DNA of 64,000 bases from Aliibacillus thermotolerans (lineage in GTDB: Bacteria; Bacillota; Bacilli; Bacillales; Marinococcaceae): NCBI RefSeq assembly GCF_027853235.1, contig NZ_WKJG01000100.1:29051-93050 (forward strand), in the 5' to 3' direction. Below are positions 29,187 through 36,579 of this stretch, in pieces. The position numbers were made by a program, and so were the translations under genes. The notes beneath the pieces are model-generated. The model was not told the DNA's origin. It worked only from the letters and a program-made list of their open reading frames with translations, and did not search any database. Numbering within the stretch: the stretch's first letter is position 1; each line of letters starts with the position of its first letter.

Positions 29187-29226
29187 GTATCCTCGCTCTA
29201 TATCCTTTTTTAAAGAATCAGTTCGA

Positions 29227-29559
29227 TTATTCCCATACAGAAGCATCCCACTTCGTAGCAACTACACCAATCATTTTTAATAAGGCGATATTTAATGGTA
29301 CACTTTCTTCTACTAAACTAGTTTCCGTACAACTAGATTCCGGTTCATATCCTAATTCTTTTGCTGTTTTGTAATCTGTCTCTTGTAAATAATTAGTGAG
29401 ATCCGCGTCATTAAAACAAGGAGGAGAAACATATACATGGTACGTATGGTCAACAATCATGCGAACGTGAGGAGGAGCTTCTAATTGAATCGGTATGAAA
29501 AATCCCGATATAAAGAGCAATATAAAAAGAATACCACTGATTTTGGCCCATTTATTCAC
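29227..29559 (-). CDS. Hypothetical secreted or membrane-anchored protein
   Basis: A 110-residue protein with a hydrophobic N-terminal segment (about residues 5-23, AKISGILFILLFISGFF) that may be a signal or anchor. The rest is polar with two Cys (PPCFNDADL and SSCTETSL). No family recognised. GTG 29559 follows AAGGAGTG. Stop of the nitroreductase lies 15 bp upstream, so the two may be co-transcribed. Confidence 0.65.
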   Translation of the reverse strand: MNKWAKISGILFILLFISGFFIPIQLEAPPHVRMIVDHTYHVYVSPPCFNDADLTNYLQETDYKTAKELGYEPESSCTETSLVEESVPLNIALLKMIGVVATKWDASVWE

Positions 29560-29574
29560 AAGAACACTCCTTTG

Positions 29575-30138
29575 CTACACCCACGTGACAACTTCTTTTT
29601 CTTGTCTTTCCTTTGCTTTCGGAACAATTTCCGGATACCCGATAAATAAGATGCCGATTAATTCTTCATCTTCTTTAGCCCCGATGATGTGGTGCATTTC
29701 TTCATCTTGGGTCATTCTTCCTGTTGCCCATTTCACTCCTACCCCGTGAGCCCAAAGAGATAACATAAAGTTTTGAATCGCTGCTGCGGTAGCTGCATAA
29801 TCTTCTTTCGCTCTAATAAGATTTTCTTCATTTCGTTTTGTTGTCACAGCAATGACCCACGGCAAATCAACTAAGAATTGATAATTCTTTTCCCATGCTT
29901 CTTTTGCTCGTTCTGAACCTTGATCGACAAATTTCTCAGCTTTTAAGTCCGCTCGTCGGGCAGCAACTTTCTTTTTCGTTTCCTCTGTGAATATGTAGAA
30001 ATGCCACGGTTCGGTCATTTTATGATTCGGAGCATGTATTGCTGCTTGAATCGCATCTTCAATCAATGATTGCTCCACAGGATCTTTTTTGAAAGCATTG
30101 ATCGTTCTTCTTGATAATAAACCTTGTTTTAATTCCAT
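29575..30138 (-). CDS. Nitroreductase family flavoprotein
   Basis: A 187-residue FMN-dependent oxidoreductase of the nitroreductase fold. It shows the N-terminal LLSRRTINAFKKDPVE (FMN phosphate-binding Arg pair), APNHKMTEPWHFYIF, AATAAAIQNFMLSLWAHG, and GYPEIVPKAKERQ near the end. The substrate is unknown. ATG 30138 fits the family start; further in-frame ATGs at 30177 and 30192 are possible. Confidence 0.85.
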   Translation of the reverse strand: MELKQGLLSRRTINAFKKDPVEQSLIEDAIQAAIHAPNHKMTEPWHFYIFTEETKKKVAARRADLKAEKFVDQGSERAKEAWEKNYQFLVDLPWVIAVTTKRNEENLIRAKEDYAATAAAIQNFMLSLWAHGVGVKWATGRMTQDEEMHHIIGAKEDEELIGILFIGYPEIVPKAKERQEKEVVTWV

Positions 30139-30243
30139 CAGCAATCGCTCTCTTTCTAAATAAAAGTCCTTATACATTTCTTTATTATACATGGTTTTTC
30201 GCAATTTTTCAGTGAAAAAGTGGGGAAATGATCATAATTTTCA

Positions 30244-30257
30244 TGATAACGCTTACA
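30244..30257 (+). promoter_or_regulatory. Candidate cre (CcpA) site upstream of darB
   Basis: TGATAACGCTTACA matches the cre consensus TGWAANCGNTNWCA with one mismatch. It lies 8 bp before the -35 of the darB promoter and about 105 bp before the divergent nitroreductase start. Confidence 0.45.
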
Positions 30258-30265
30258 TGAAATAC

Positions 30266-30295
30266 TTGACAGAACCAATTCAATCCATCTACTAT
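30266..30295 (+). promoter_or_regulatory. Promoter of darB
   Basis: TTGACA (30266-30271), 18-bp spacer, TACTAT (30290-30295). It lies about 125 bp before the darB start. Confidence 0.55.
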
Positions 30296-30418
30296 AAAAT
30301 TGGGATATGTATTTACCATATAGGCCACTTTCTTTTTTCCACTTTTCCAAATCCATGGATACACTGAAAGAAGATAGGATATTTCTTCTTTACACTTAAA
30401 AGAAAGAAAGTGATAGAC

Positions 30419-30862
30419 ATGTTACAGTCATTAAAAGATAGTCAAATTATGGATAATGAAATTAAGGAATTAATGACCCCTCACGAAAAAGTCGCTCACG
30501 TGCAGTTAAACAACCCACTTGATCATGCATTACTCGTTCTTATCAAATCCGGTTACACGACAATACCTGTGTTAGATACGGAATACAAAGTGAGGGGACA
30601 AATCAGTAAAGCCCAAATTTTAGATTCGATTCTAGGTATTGAACGCATAGAAATGGAACGTCTTCATGATTATAAAGTGGAAGATGTAATGAATGGTAAG
30701 GTCCCGCGAATGAATAAAAATGAAACTTTTGGAAAAGCTTTAATGTTGTCGATTAACCATCCTTTTGTCTGTATTGAAGATGACGATGGATCGTTTATCG
30801 GATTGATGACAAGAAGATCCATTTTAGCTCTCATTCATAGGCATTTAAGCCATTCTTCTTAA
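30419..30862 (+). CDS. darB: DarB/CbpB, c-di-AMP-binding CBS-domain protein (YkuL)
   Basis: A 147-residue protein with two CBS domains (about residues 12-65 and 80-140). It closely resembles B. subtilis DarB (YkuL): EKVAHVQLNNPLDHALLVL, SGYTTIPVLD, GIERIEMERL, INHPFVCIEDD. Apo-DarB stimulates the (p)ppGpp synthase Rel and pyruvate carboxylase in B. subtilis when c-di-AMP is low; pycA is also in this window. ATG 30419 follows AAAGTGAT; GTG 30410 is an alternative. Confidence 0.9.
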   Translation: MLQSLKDSQIMDNEIKELMTPHEKVAHVQLNNPLDHALLVLIKSGYTTIPVLDTEYKVRGQISKAQILDSILGIERIEMERLHDYKVEDVMNGKVPRMNKNETFGKALMLSINHPFVCIEDDDGSFIGLMTRRSILALIHRHLSHSS

Positions 30863-30994
30863 TGTTTAGACTTCTCTCCATGCCCTATCCTGACACCATA
30901 TGTAGAGTATAAACATACATTTGGCGGACAGCTTTTCTCTTCAAAATGGAATGATAAAAGAAAGCTGGCCTTTCACATCCTTTATGACCAATTT

Positions 30995-31020
30995 AAAAAC
31001 CCGGTATCCACCGGGTTTTT
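30995..31020. terminator. Bidirectional terminator between darB and ricF
   Basis: Perfect palindromic hairpin AAAAACCCGGT-ATCC-ACCGGGTTTTT, 3 bp beyond the ricF stop. A second, imperfect hairpin (CAGCTTTT/AAAAGAAAGCTG, about 30927-30967) lies nearer darB. Confidence 0.85.
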
Positions 31021-31023
31021 AAG

Positions 31024-31464
31024 TTATCGACAGCCACAACTTCCACCTGAACCACATCCCGTGCCACAGGAAGAATCAAAAAATGGGTTCCCACTCGGCA
31101 CTTTAATGAAAGGTGAAACTGCGTGAGCAATCTCTTTTGCTATTTCATGTAATAACGATTCCAATTCCCTTTCTTTTTTACGAAAAGTAGCAACACTCTC
31201 ATGCATATCCATCGCTCTTTTCGCTTCACGAATACTTTTGATTACTGTTTTATAATCAGGGTGATACTTCCCAAAACGACTCACTTCTTCATGCTGGTCT
31301 TTCCACTTTAGAAAATTTGCAATCAATTGTTGCGCTTCTTCATCTTCTTCTAACGTTTGCTTCGCCAATGTATATTCTTGAAATACTTGAGATTCGATGA
31401 TGATTTCTCCTAATTGTACTGCTTCTTCTATTAGATCCACGGGCGTGGAAACGATCGTTGCCAA
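31024..31464 (-). CDS. ricF: RicF (YlbF), subunit of the RicAFT complex
   Basis: A 146-residue mostly helical protein of the YlbF/YmcA family. With YmcA and YaaT it forms an Fe-S complex needed for RNase Y-dependent mRNA maturation, competence, biofilm and sporulation. The C-terminal tail SSCGTGCGSGGSCGCR holds four Cys, consistent with cluster binding. Start is TTG 31464 directly behind GGAGGTGG; no better codon exists. In B. subtilis ylbF sits next to ylbG; here the pro/lys block separates them. Confidence 0.92.
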   Translation of the reverse strand: MATIVSTPVDLIEEAVQLGEIIIESQVFQEYTLAKQTLEEDEEAQQLIANFLKWKDQHEEVSRFGKYHPDYKTVIKSIREAKRAMDMHESVATFRKKERELESLLHEIAKEIAHAVSPFIKVPSGNPFFDSSCGTGCGSGGSCGCR

Positions 31465-31518
31465 TATACCACCTCCGTTTCTCCATTATAACATGGACTG
31501 AAGAATGGACGACAATAA

Positions 31519-31905
31519 TTATATTTCTATTTGAAAGCGTATTGGCTCTTTTGCTTTACTACCTGAATAATATACTGGCAAAACTTCGATTGTATGTTTT
31601 CCCCGAGGCACTTCTTTCATCATAAAAGCTGCCTTATTCATGTGAGCAACTTTCTCACCATTCCACTTCACAAGTAAATATCCGTCACCATTCTTTTCTT
31701 TTCTCGCTAAAGAAAAATCAGGCACGATACATTCTACATACACGTGACCGTTTTCCACTTTATATTGAAGGGACCAATCTTCTTTTTCTATCCCTTCCAT
31801 TTGGGCGACAGGAAGTAAATGTTCATGGTGCCAATGATCAAACTCAACTGCCTGTACTGATGGCACCCCTACAAACAACAAAAAGAAAGCGATCAGTTGT
31901 TTCAA
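31519..31905 (-). CDS. Hypothetical secreted protein at the ylbA position
   Basis: A 128-residue protein with a clear signal peptide (residues 1-19, LIAFFLLFVGVPSVQA) followed by a beta-rich domain with repeated His (FDHWHHEHLLP). It occupies roughly the place of B. subtilis ylbA, but I cannot confirm homology. Start is TTG 31905 behind AAGGGGGG. Function unknown. Confidence 0.7.
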   Translation of the reverse strand: MKQLIAFFLLFVGVPSVQAVEFDHWHHEHLLPVAQMEGIEKEDWSLQYKVENGHVYVECIVPDFSLARKEKNGDGYLLVKWNGEKVAHMNKAAFMMKEVPRGKHTIEVLPVYYSGSKAKEPIRFQIEI

Positions 31906-31971
31906 TTGTTATCCCCCCTTTATCGGTTAGTATGTGGGGGTTTAAACAATTTTAAACACAACGATCGCCAA

Positions 31972-32199
31972 CTACCTTTGTTTGAACAGACTTAACAATA
32001 GTAACGCCATATTGAGATTGTTTTGCCACCGTTTTAATCGCTGTGGCAACGTCTGTCCGTGAAAATATTGCGCAGCGTAGACAAATTCCTCCATTTTTTC
32101 CGGGTGTTTGTTTAACGTACGATACCATTCCGGATGCCAGCGAATAAATGTATGAAATTCTCGTTTGGAAGATAAAAAATGAAATAATTCTGGTGGCAA
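31972..32199 (-). CDS. ylbE: YlbE-like family protein
   Basis: A 75-residue protein with the YlbE pattern: a basic N-half with FIRWHPEWYRTLNKHPEK and a C-terminal helical run RWQNNLNMALLLLSLFKQ. Start is TTG 32199 behind AAGGTGAACAC. It is 16 bp after ylbD, matching B. subtilis ylbD-ylbE. Function unknown, possibly sporulation-related by context. An overlapping frame at 31952-32209 is a shadow. Confidence 0.85.
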   Translation of the reverse strand: MPPELFHFLSSKREFHTFIRWHPEWYRTLNKHPEKMEEFVYAAQYFHGQTLPQRLKRWQNNLNMALLLLSLFKQR

Positions 32200-32215
32200 A
32201 TGTGTTCACCTTCTT

Positions 32216-32584
32216 TTAGTATTCTCGAAAAGTAAAAGGATCCTGAGGAGAGCCGTCATTACGTGGTGATTTTTGAAATTGCTCCAACATTTTCTGAACA
32301 TGTCCAATAACTCCGTTGACTTGGGAAATATGTTGTTGTAACTCATCAAAATTAATATTTTTTAACATGGCTAAAATCGGTGCGAAAGATTCTGTTTCTT
32401 TTTCGTTTTTATTTTCCTTTTTATATGCTAGCCAATCTTCATGATCTTCTCCCAATACATACCAGTCTTGATATAATTCGTTCCACGTTCTTTTTCCTTC
32501 TCTTACTTCCGCAATTAAGCGTGGATGTTGATGTAGAAATTCTCTAAAAGAAACGAGCATAGGAGATAATTTTTCGCGATCCAT
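32216..32584 (-). CDS. ylbD: YlbD-family spore coat protein
   Basis: A 122-residue protein matching YlbD: FREFLHQHPRLIAEVREGK, LYQDWYVLGEDHEDW and a C-terminal helix (LQQHISQVNGVIGHVQKMLEQF). YlbD is annotated as a putative coat protein. ATG 32584 follows GGGGGTGTTGAA. Confidence 0.85.
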   Translation of the reverse strand: MDREKLSPMLVSFREFLHQHPRLIAEVREGKRTWNELYQDWYVLGEDHEDWLAYKKENKNEKETESFAPILAMLKNINFDELQQHISQVNGVIGHVQKMLEQFQKSPRNDGSPQDPFTFREY

Positions 32585-32651
32585 TTCAACACCCCCAACA
32601 TGCTTTTCTTTTCATATCATAGTCAAAGAAGAAAAAAATGTTCCTCTTATT

Positions 32652-32679
32652 TTGATTTCTTGTCACATTTCTGTAGAAT
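32652..32679 (+). promoter_or_regulatory. Promoter of the thioesterase gene
   Basis: TTGATT (32652-32657), 16-bp spacer, TAGAAT (32674-32679). Predicted +1 near 32686 excludes the upstream ATG 32687 and TTG 32693 as starts with an SD, favouring ATG 32720. Confidence 0.5.
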
Positions 32680-32719
32680 AGAGGTGATGAAATTGCTTAC
32701 GAAGAAAGGGTCATATCCA

Positions 32720-33211
32720 ATGGAAAAGAAAAAATGGATCGAACAGTTATCTTCTATATGGGATCAAGCGACGGAAGAAGAAAAAAATTTTCTCACGACG
32801 ATACCTGAAAGAATTCAATCTTATCAAAACGGTACTTACCAATTACTGATTGATGCTTATTTACAACCTACAAGAAAATGGTTGAATGAAGATACATACG
32901 AAGTAACAATACCGCTTCACAAAGGAACGGAAAACCTACTGAAAATCACCCACGGAGGCGTTACAGCCACTTTATTAGATATTTCTATGGGAAGCTTAGT
33001 GAATGGTTTACTTCCGGAAAACGTGGCTGCCGTTACCCTTGAAATGAAAGTGAATTACATTAAGCCGGGAAAGGGGCCATTTTTACGTTGCGAAGCTCGT
33101 TTCATTTCACGTTCGAAGCGAATATTCACTGTCGAAGGAACCGTATATGATGAAAAAGAAAAAGTGGTTGCCCACGGTACGGGAACTTTTTATACGATTA
33201 CAAATTCGTAA
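32720..33211 (+). CDS. PaaI-type hotdog-fold thioesterase
   Basis: A 163-residue protein whose C-half is a hotdog domain of the PaaI/DUF4442-like type: HGGVTATLLDISMGSLV (the HGG...D/T catalytic segment) and EMKVNYIKPGKG. It probably hydrolyses an acyl-CoA thioester. ATG 32720 follows AAAGGG and fits the predicted transcript start. Confidence 0.85.
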   Translation: MEKKKWIEQLSSIWDQATEEEKNFLTTIPERIQSYQNGTYQLLIDAYLQPTRKWLNEDTYEVTIPLHKGTENLLKITHGGVTATLLDISMGSLVNGLLPENVAAVTLEMKVNYIKPGKGPFLRCEARFISRSKRIFTVEGTVYDEKEKVVAHGTGTFYTITNS

Positions 33212-33292
33212 AATATCCACATAACCTCATTGCATCTTCATTCTATTCGTACTATGATGAAATAAGATACTATCTCGGGAGGGAGATTACGG

Positions 33293-33655
33293 ATGTATTT
33301 GGACAAATTTGATTTTAAAGATAAAGAAATGACTTTTGGAAGCGTATTGCACGTATTTGAACAAAACGGGTTCATCCATGCAGAACAATGGGATTATGAA
33401 CGCGTCACTTTTGATTACAAAATGTTGGACAAAACAGATAACGCGACTTATTATTTACGAGTACAGGCAGTCGCAGTGGATGGGGATATTCCAAAAGATA
33501 GTACACGAATTCGTTTCCTCACCCCAATTTTAGGAAGACATTACTATCCGCATGGGGTCGAATATGACGAAGATTTTAAAGAGAAAATTGTCAATAAATG
33601 CAATGAAAAGTTAGAAAAAGTTTATAAAACTTTTGAACAAGAACAACTCGTTTAA
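33293..33655 (+). CDS. yugN: YugN-like family protein
   Basis: A 120-residue protein of the YugN-like family: GSVLHVFEQNGFIHAEQWDYERV, YYLRVQAVAVDGDIP, LGRHYYPHGVEY. Function unknown. ATG 33293 follows GGGAGGGAG. It is monocistronic, with its own terminator. Confidence 0.85.
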   Translation: MYLDKFDFKDKEMTFGSVLHVFEQNGFIHAEQWDYERVTFDYKMLDKTDNATYYLRVQAVAVDGDIPKDSTRIRFLTPILGRHYYPHGVEYDEDFKEKIVNKCNEKLEKVYKTFEQEQLV

Positions 33656-33675
33656 ATCATTCCTATTACATATGC

Positions 33676-33707
33676 AACCGGTTGAATGTATCATCAACCG
33701 GTTTTTT
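33676..33707 (+). terminator. Terminator after yugN
   Basis: 10-bp stem AACCGGTTGA/TCAACCGGTT, 8-nt loop, then TTTTATTTT. Confidence 0.9.
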
Positions 33708-33813
33708 ATTTTATATGGAACACTTTCTACTGTTATTTTTCACTTTTGCATAATATAATTGTAGTAAGGAAGTATCCAAGAAGATATTGCAGGTTGAAAG
33801 GAGACTATTGTTG

Positions 33814-34878
33814 GTGGCATCTTTTTTCACAAAAAAGAATTTTATACTAATTTTTACTATTATTCTACTCCTTATCGGGGCTTACTTTATATTACCGATT
33901 TCAGGACCAATTATTTTTGCACTTATCACCGCTTTATTTTTGTCTCCTTTTGTTCGAATTATGATGGAAAAGACAAAAATTAAACGGAGTCTGGCTGTTA
34001 CCCTTGTATTCACCCTATTTCTTCTCATTTTATGTGGAGGAGGATATTTTTTCATTACCCAAGTTGTCTCTCAAATCGTTTACTTTATTGAAAACATTCC
34101 TACTTACATATCAGAAGTCAACCGGTTTTGGCTCAACATCCAAACGAAAATTGAAACAATGTATAATGAGTGGGATATTCCACCTGAGGTCATCTATGGC
34201 ATTAACAATCAAGTGACGGACATGTTGAATAATTTACGTGAAAACTTAGCCAATCGAGATTATATTCAAGACATCACTGGATTCGTTGCAGCAATTCCTC
34301 GCTTTTTTGTCATGTTTATCGTTTATTTAATCGCTTTATTTTTATTTCTATTAGAATTACCGCGTTTAAAAAAGCAAATATATTCCTTTATGAAAGAAAG
34401 CACAAAGGAAAAAGTTTCTTTTATGTCTGCTCGTCTTTCCTATGTCGTCATTGGCTTTTTCAAGGCGCAGTTTTTAGTGAGTATTATTATTTTTGTGGTT
34501 GCTTTAATCGGTTTATATTTATTTACCCCAGATGTCGCTTTAATGATGGCAATTATTATTTGGATTATTGATTTTATTCCGATCATTGGTTCGATCATCA
34601 TTCTCGCTCCGTGGTCCCTCTATTATTTCATATCTGGCGATTTAGTACTCGGAACTCAATTGCTCATTTTAGCTGGTGTGCTCCTAATCATACGCCGGAC
34701 AGTAGAACCAAAAGTAATGGGACACCATATCGGATTATCCCCGCTAGCCACATTGATTTCTTTATATATCGGTCTGTCTCTCTTGGGAGTCATTGGATTC
34801 ATTGTTGGACCATTAGCGGTGATTGCTTTTACAACCGCAAGGGAAGCTGGCATTATCAAACTAAACTTTAAAATATAA
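33814..34878 (+). CDS. ytvI: YtvI, sporulation AI-2E-family membrane protein
   Basis: A 354-residue protein with about eight membrane helices and the AI-2E/PerM family C-terminal region (IIWIIDFIPIIGSIIIL, VEPKVMGHHIGLSPLATLIS, GLSLLGVIGFIVGPLAV). It resembles B. subtilis YtvI, which is needed for efficient sporulation. The frame opens at 33787, but GGAG at 33799-33802 favours GTG 33814 or TTG 33811. Confidence 0.85.
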   Translation: MASFFTKKNFILIFTIILLLIGAYFILPISGPIIFALITALFLSPFVRIMMEKTKIKRSLAVTLVFTLFLLILCGGGYFFITQVVSQIVYFIENIPTYISEVNRFWLNIQTKIETMYNEWDIPPEVIYGINNQVTDMLNNLRENLANRDYIQDITGFVAAIPRFFVMFIVYLIALFLFLLELPRLKKQIYSFMKESTKEKVSFMSARLSYVVIGFFKAQFLVSIIIFVVALIGLYLFTPDVALMMAIIIWIIDFIPIIGSIIILAPWSLYYFISGDLVLGTQLLILAGVLLIIRRTVEPKVMGHHIGLSPLATLISLYIGLSLLGVIGFIVGPLAVIAFTTAREAGIIKLNFKI

Positions 34879-34907
34879 AGGAACCGGTGTTATACATTCG
34901 GTTCCTT
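34878..34907. terminator. Terminator between convergent ytvI and ctaM
   Basis: Stem AAGGAACCG/CGGTTCCTT with a 12-nt loop, starting at the last base of ytvI, followed by TTC TTATG on the plus side and ATATTTTAAAG on the minus side. Confidence 0.75.
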
Positions 34908-34916
34908 TTCTTATGC

Positions 34917-35474
34917 TTAATAATACGGAGAAATCATCAAATAAACAATGACTCCGGTAATGCTGACGTACAGCCAAAGCGGCATCGTCCAGCGGGCTAT
35001 TTTTTTATGTTTCTCCACTTGATTTCTTACTCCACGTAAAAATGATAAAATTGCTAACGGGACAATCATAGCAGCTAAAATGATATGCGTAATTAAAATA
35101 AAGTAGTAAATACCGGCAAGGATACCTGTTCCGCCGTAAGAGGTTGATTCAGCTAAATAGTGATACGTAACATACGTCATTAAAAATAATGATGTGGAAA
35201 TAAAAGCTGCATATATAAAGCGACGATGTGCTTTTATATTTTTACGTAAAATAAAATATAATGCCATCGCCAAAAACACGGTCGTAAAGCTATTAAAGAT
35301 AGCATTTAACATTGGTAACACCGTAAGATCAAAATGATCAATATGACCTGTAAATCCTTCAGCAAAAATGAGGTATGCAATCAAACCATTCACAATGATT
35401 GTGATGATTACTGCAATCCAAACATTTTGTTTATCGCTGGCACTGCTATCCGCTGTCTGTTTTTGTGTCGTCAA
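34917..35474 (-). CDS. ctaM: DUF420 membrane protein, CtaM-like oxidase assembly factor
   Basis: A 185-residue protein with five membrane helices and conserved His (GHIDHFDL, AHRRFIY, YVTYHYLAE, THIILA). DUF420 proteins include Staphylococcus CtaM, needed for active aa3 oxidase, and B. subtilis YozB. It lies directly downstream of ctaF, where B. subtilis has ctaG. TTG 35474 stands 9 bases after AAAGGAGG; ATG 35507 has a poor SD. Confidence 0.85.
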   Translation of the reverse strand: MTTQKQTADSSASDKQNVWIAVIITIIVNGLIAYLIFAEGFTGHIDHFDLTVLPMLNAIFNSFTTVFLAMALYFILRKNIKAHRRFIYAAFISTSLFLMTYVTYHYLAESTSYGGTGILAGIYYFILITHIILAAMIVPLAILSFLRGVRNQVEKHKKIARWTMPLWLYVSITGVIVYLMISPYY

Positions 35475-35573
35475 CTGTTCAATCCTCCTTTGCCTTTCAT
35501 CAATCATACCCCTAATTCACATTATATATGAACGAAGCGTTAAAACAAAAAAGATGATTAACAAACAAGTGAA

Positions 35574-35604
35574 CAAAAAAGGGCATCCTTTGTGAGGACG
35601 CCCT
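35574..35604 (-). terminator. Terminator after ctaF
   Basis: 10-bp stem with one mismatch (AGGGCGTCCT/AGGATGCCCT on the minus strand), 5-nt loop, followed by TTTTTTG. It ends the cta operon. Confidence 0.85.
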
Positions 35605-35610
35605 ACGCTA

Positions 35611-35955
35611 TTACCACTTGACAATACCAAGGAGTAAAATAAGGGAGATGACGACCGGCGCTGACAATACTAAACCAGAAGAAAACAGCATATTTGGCCA
35701 GCCATGATCTTTATCTTTTAGGTGCATAAAATAAAACAGTTGTAAAAAGAATTGAATCACACCTAAGAGCAAAATAAATGGTACGACAAACCCTGTAGCA
35801 AGCACTTCCGTACCGACTGCAAGAAAGGACAGTACAGTAAGTCCAATCATAAATGCGAAAGAAATAATTTGAATACGTGTTTCTTTACTATGCTCTGCTC
35901 GTTCTTGTAAAGTCATCGCACTTTTATCAAATGGTTTGGATAGTTCTTCTGCCAT
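35611..35955 (-). CDS. ctaF: CtaF, cytochrome caa3 oxidase subunit IV
   Basis: A 114-residue protein with three membrane helices of the prokaryotic cytochrome c oxidase subunit IV family (QFFLQLFYFMHLKDKDHG). ATG 35955 follows GGAGGTGCG, only 2 bp from the ctaE stop. The frame extends upstream into ctaE without support. Confidence 0.93.
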   Translation of the reverse strand: MAEELSKPFDKSAMTLQERAEHSKETRIQIISFAFMIGLTVLSFLAVGTEVLATGFVVPFILLLGVIQFFLQLFYFMHLKDKDHGWPNMLFSSGLVLSAPVVISLILLLGIVKW

Positions 35956-35957
35956 AA

Positions 35958-36578
35958 TTACGCACCTCCTGCAGCCAATAGGTATACGACAGTAAAGATA
36001 AATACCCAAATGACATCAATAAAGTGCCAGTAAAGACTTGCAGCGTAAAACTTGTGAGCATTTGTAAGCGTCACACCAGCATTCCAATAACGGGAAAGTA
36101 ATGTGATGATCCACCCTAGCCCAAACAGTACGTGAAACCCGTGTAGTCCTACAAGGGTATAGAAAGAAGAAGCAAAGGCACTGGTTGTATACCCTAGACC
36201 CGCATGATAATAATGATAGAATTCATAAATCTCGCAACCGATAAATCCAAAGCCGAGAAGAACGGTAATAACAAAGTAATTTCTCATCGCTTTGAAGTTA
36301 TTTTTCTTCATAGCTAAAATACCGAGCACACTTGTCAAGGAACTTGTTAAAAGTAACATCGTCATGAAAAAGACGAGGGGGAGAGCGACCAAATCAGCTA
36401 ATGCTGGTCCCCCGGCAGTTTGATGACGCAATCCGAGAAACGTACCGAAGAAGGTCGCAAACATGATTGTCTCCCCGGTAAGGAAACACCACATCGCAAG
36501 GAATTTATTTTTCCCTTCTAGTGTGGCTCGATGCGGTTCGGCAGGAAGTCCTTGTGACACATCTACGTGATCTGCCAT
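35958..36578 (-). CDS. ctaE: CtaE, cytochrome caa3 oxidase subunit III
   Basis: A 206-residue protein with five membrane helices and the subunit III pattern (MWCFLTGETIMFATFFGTF, GLHGFHVLFGLGW, WHFIDVIWVFIF). ATG 36578 follows GGAGGTCGG. It follows ctaD by 1 bp. Confidence 0.95.
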   Translation of the reverse strand: MADHVDVSQGLPAEPHRATLEGKNKFLAMWCFLTGETIMFATFFGTFLGLRHQTAGGPALADLVALPLVFFMTMLLLTSSLTSVLGILAMKKNNFKAMRNYFVITVLLGFGFIGCEIYEFYHYYHAGLGYTTSAFASSFYTLVGLHGFHVLFGLGWIITLLSRYWNAGVTLTNAHKFYAASLYWHFIDVIWVFIFTVVYLLAAGGA

Positions 36579-36579
36579 C

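Noticed and set aside
31952..32209. 85-residue minus-strand ORF
   Set aside because: It overlaps ylbE almost completely in another frame; the 75-residue frame matches the YlbE family.
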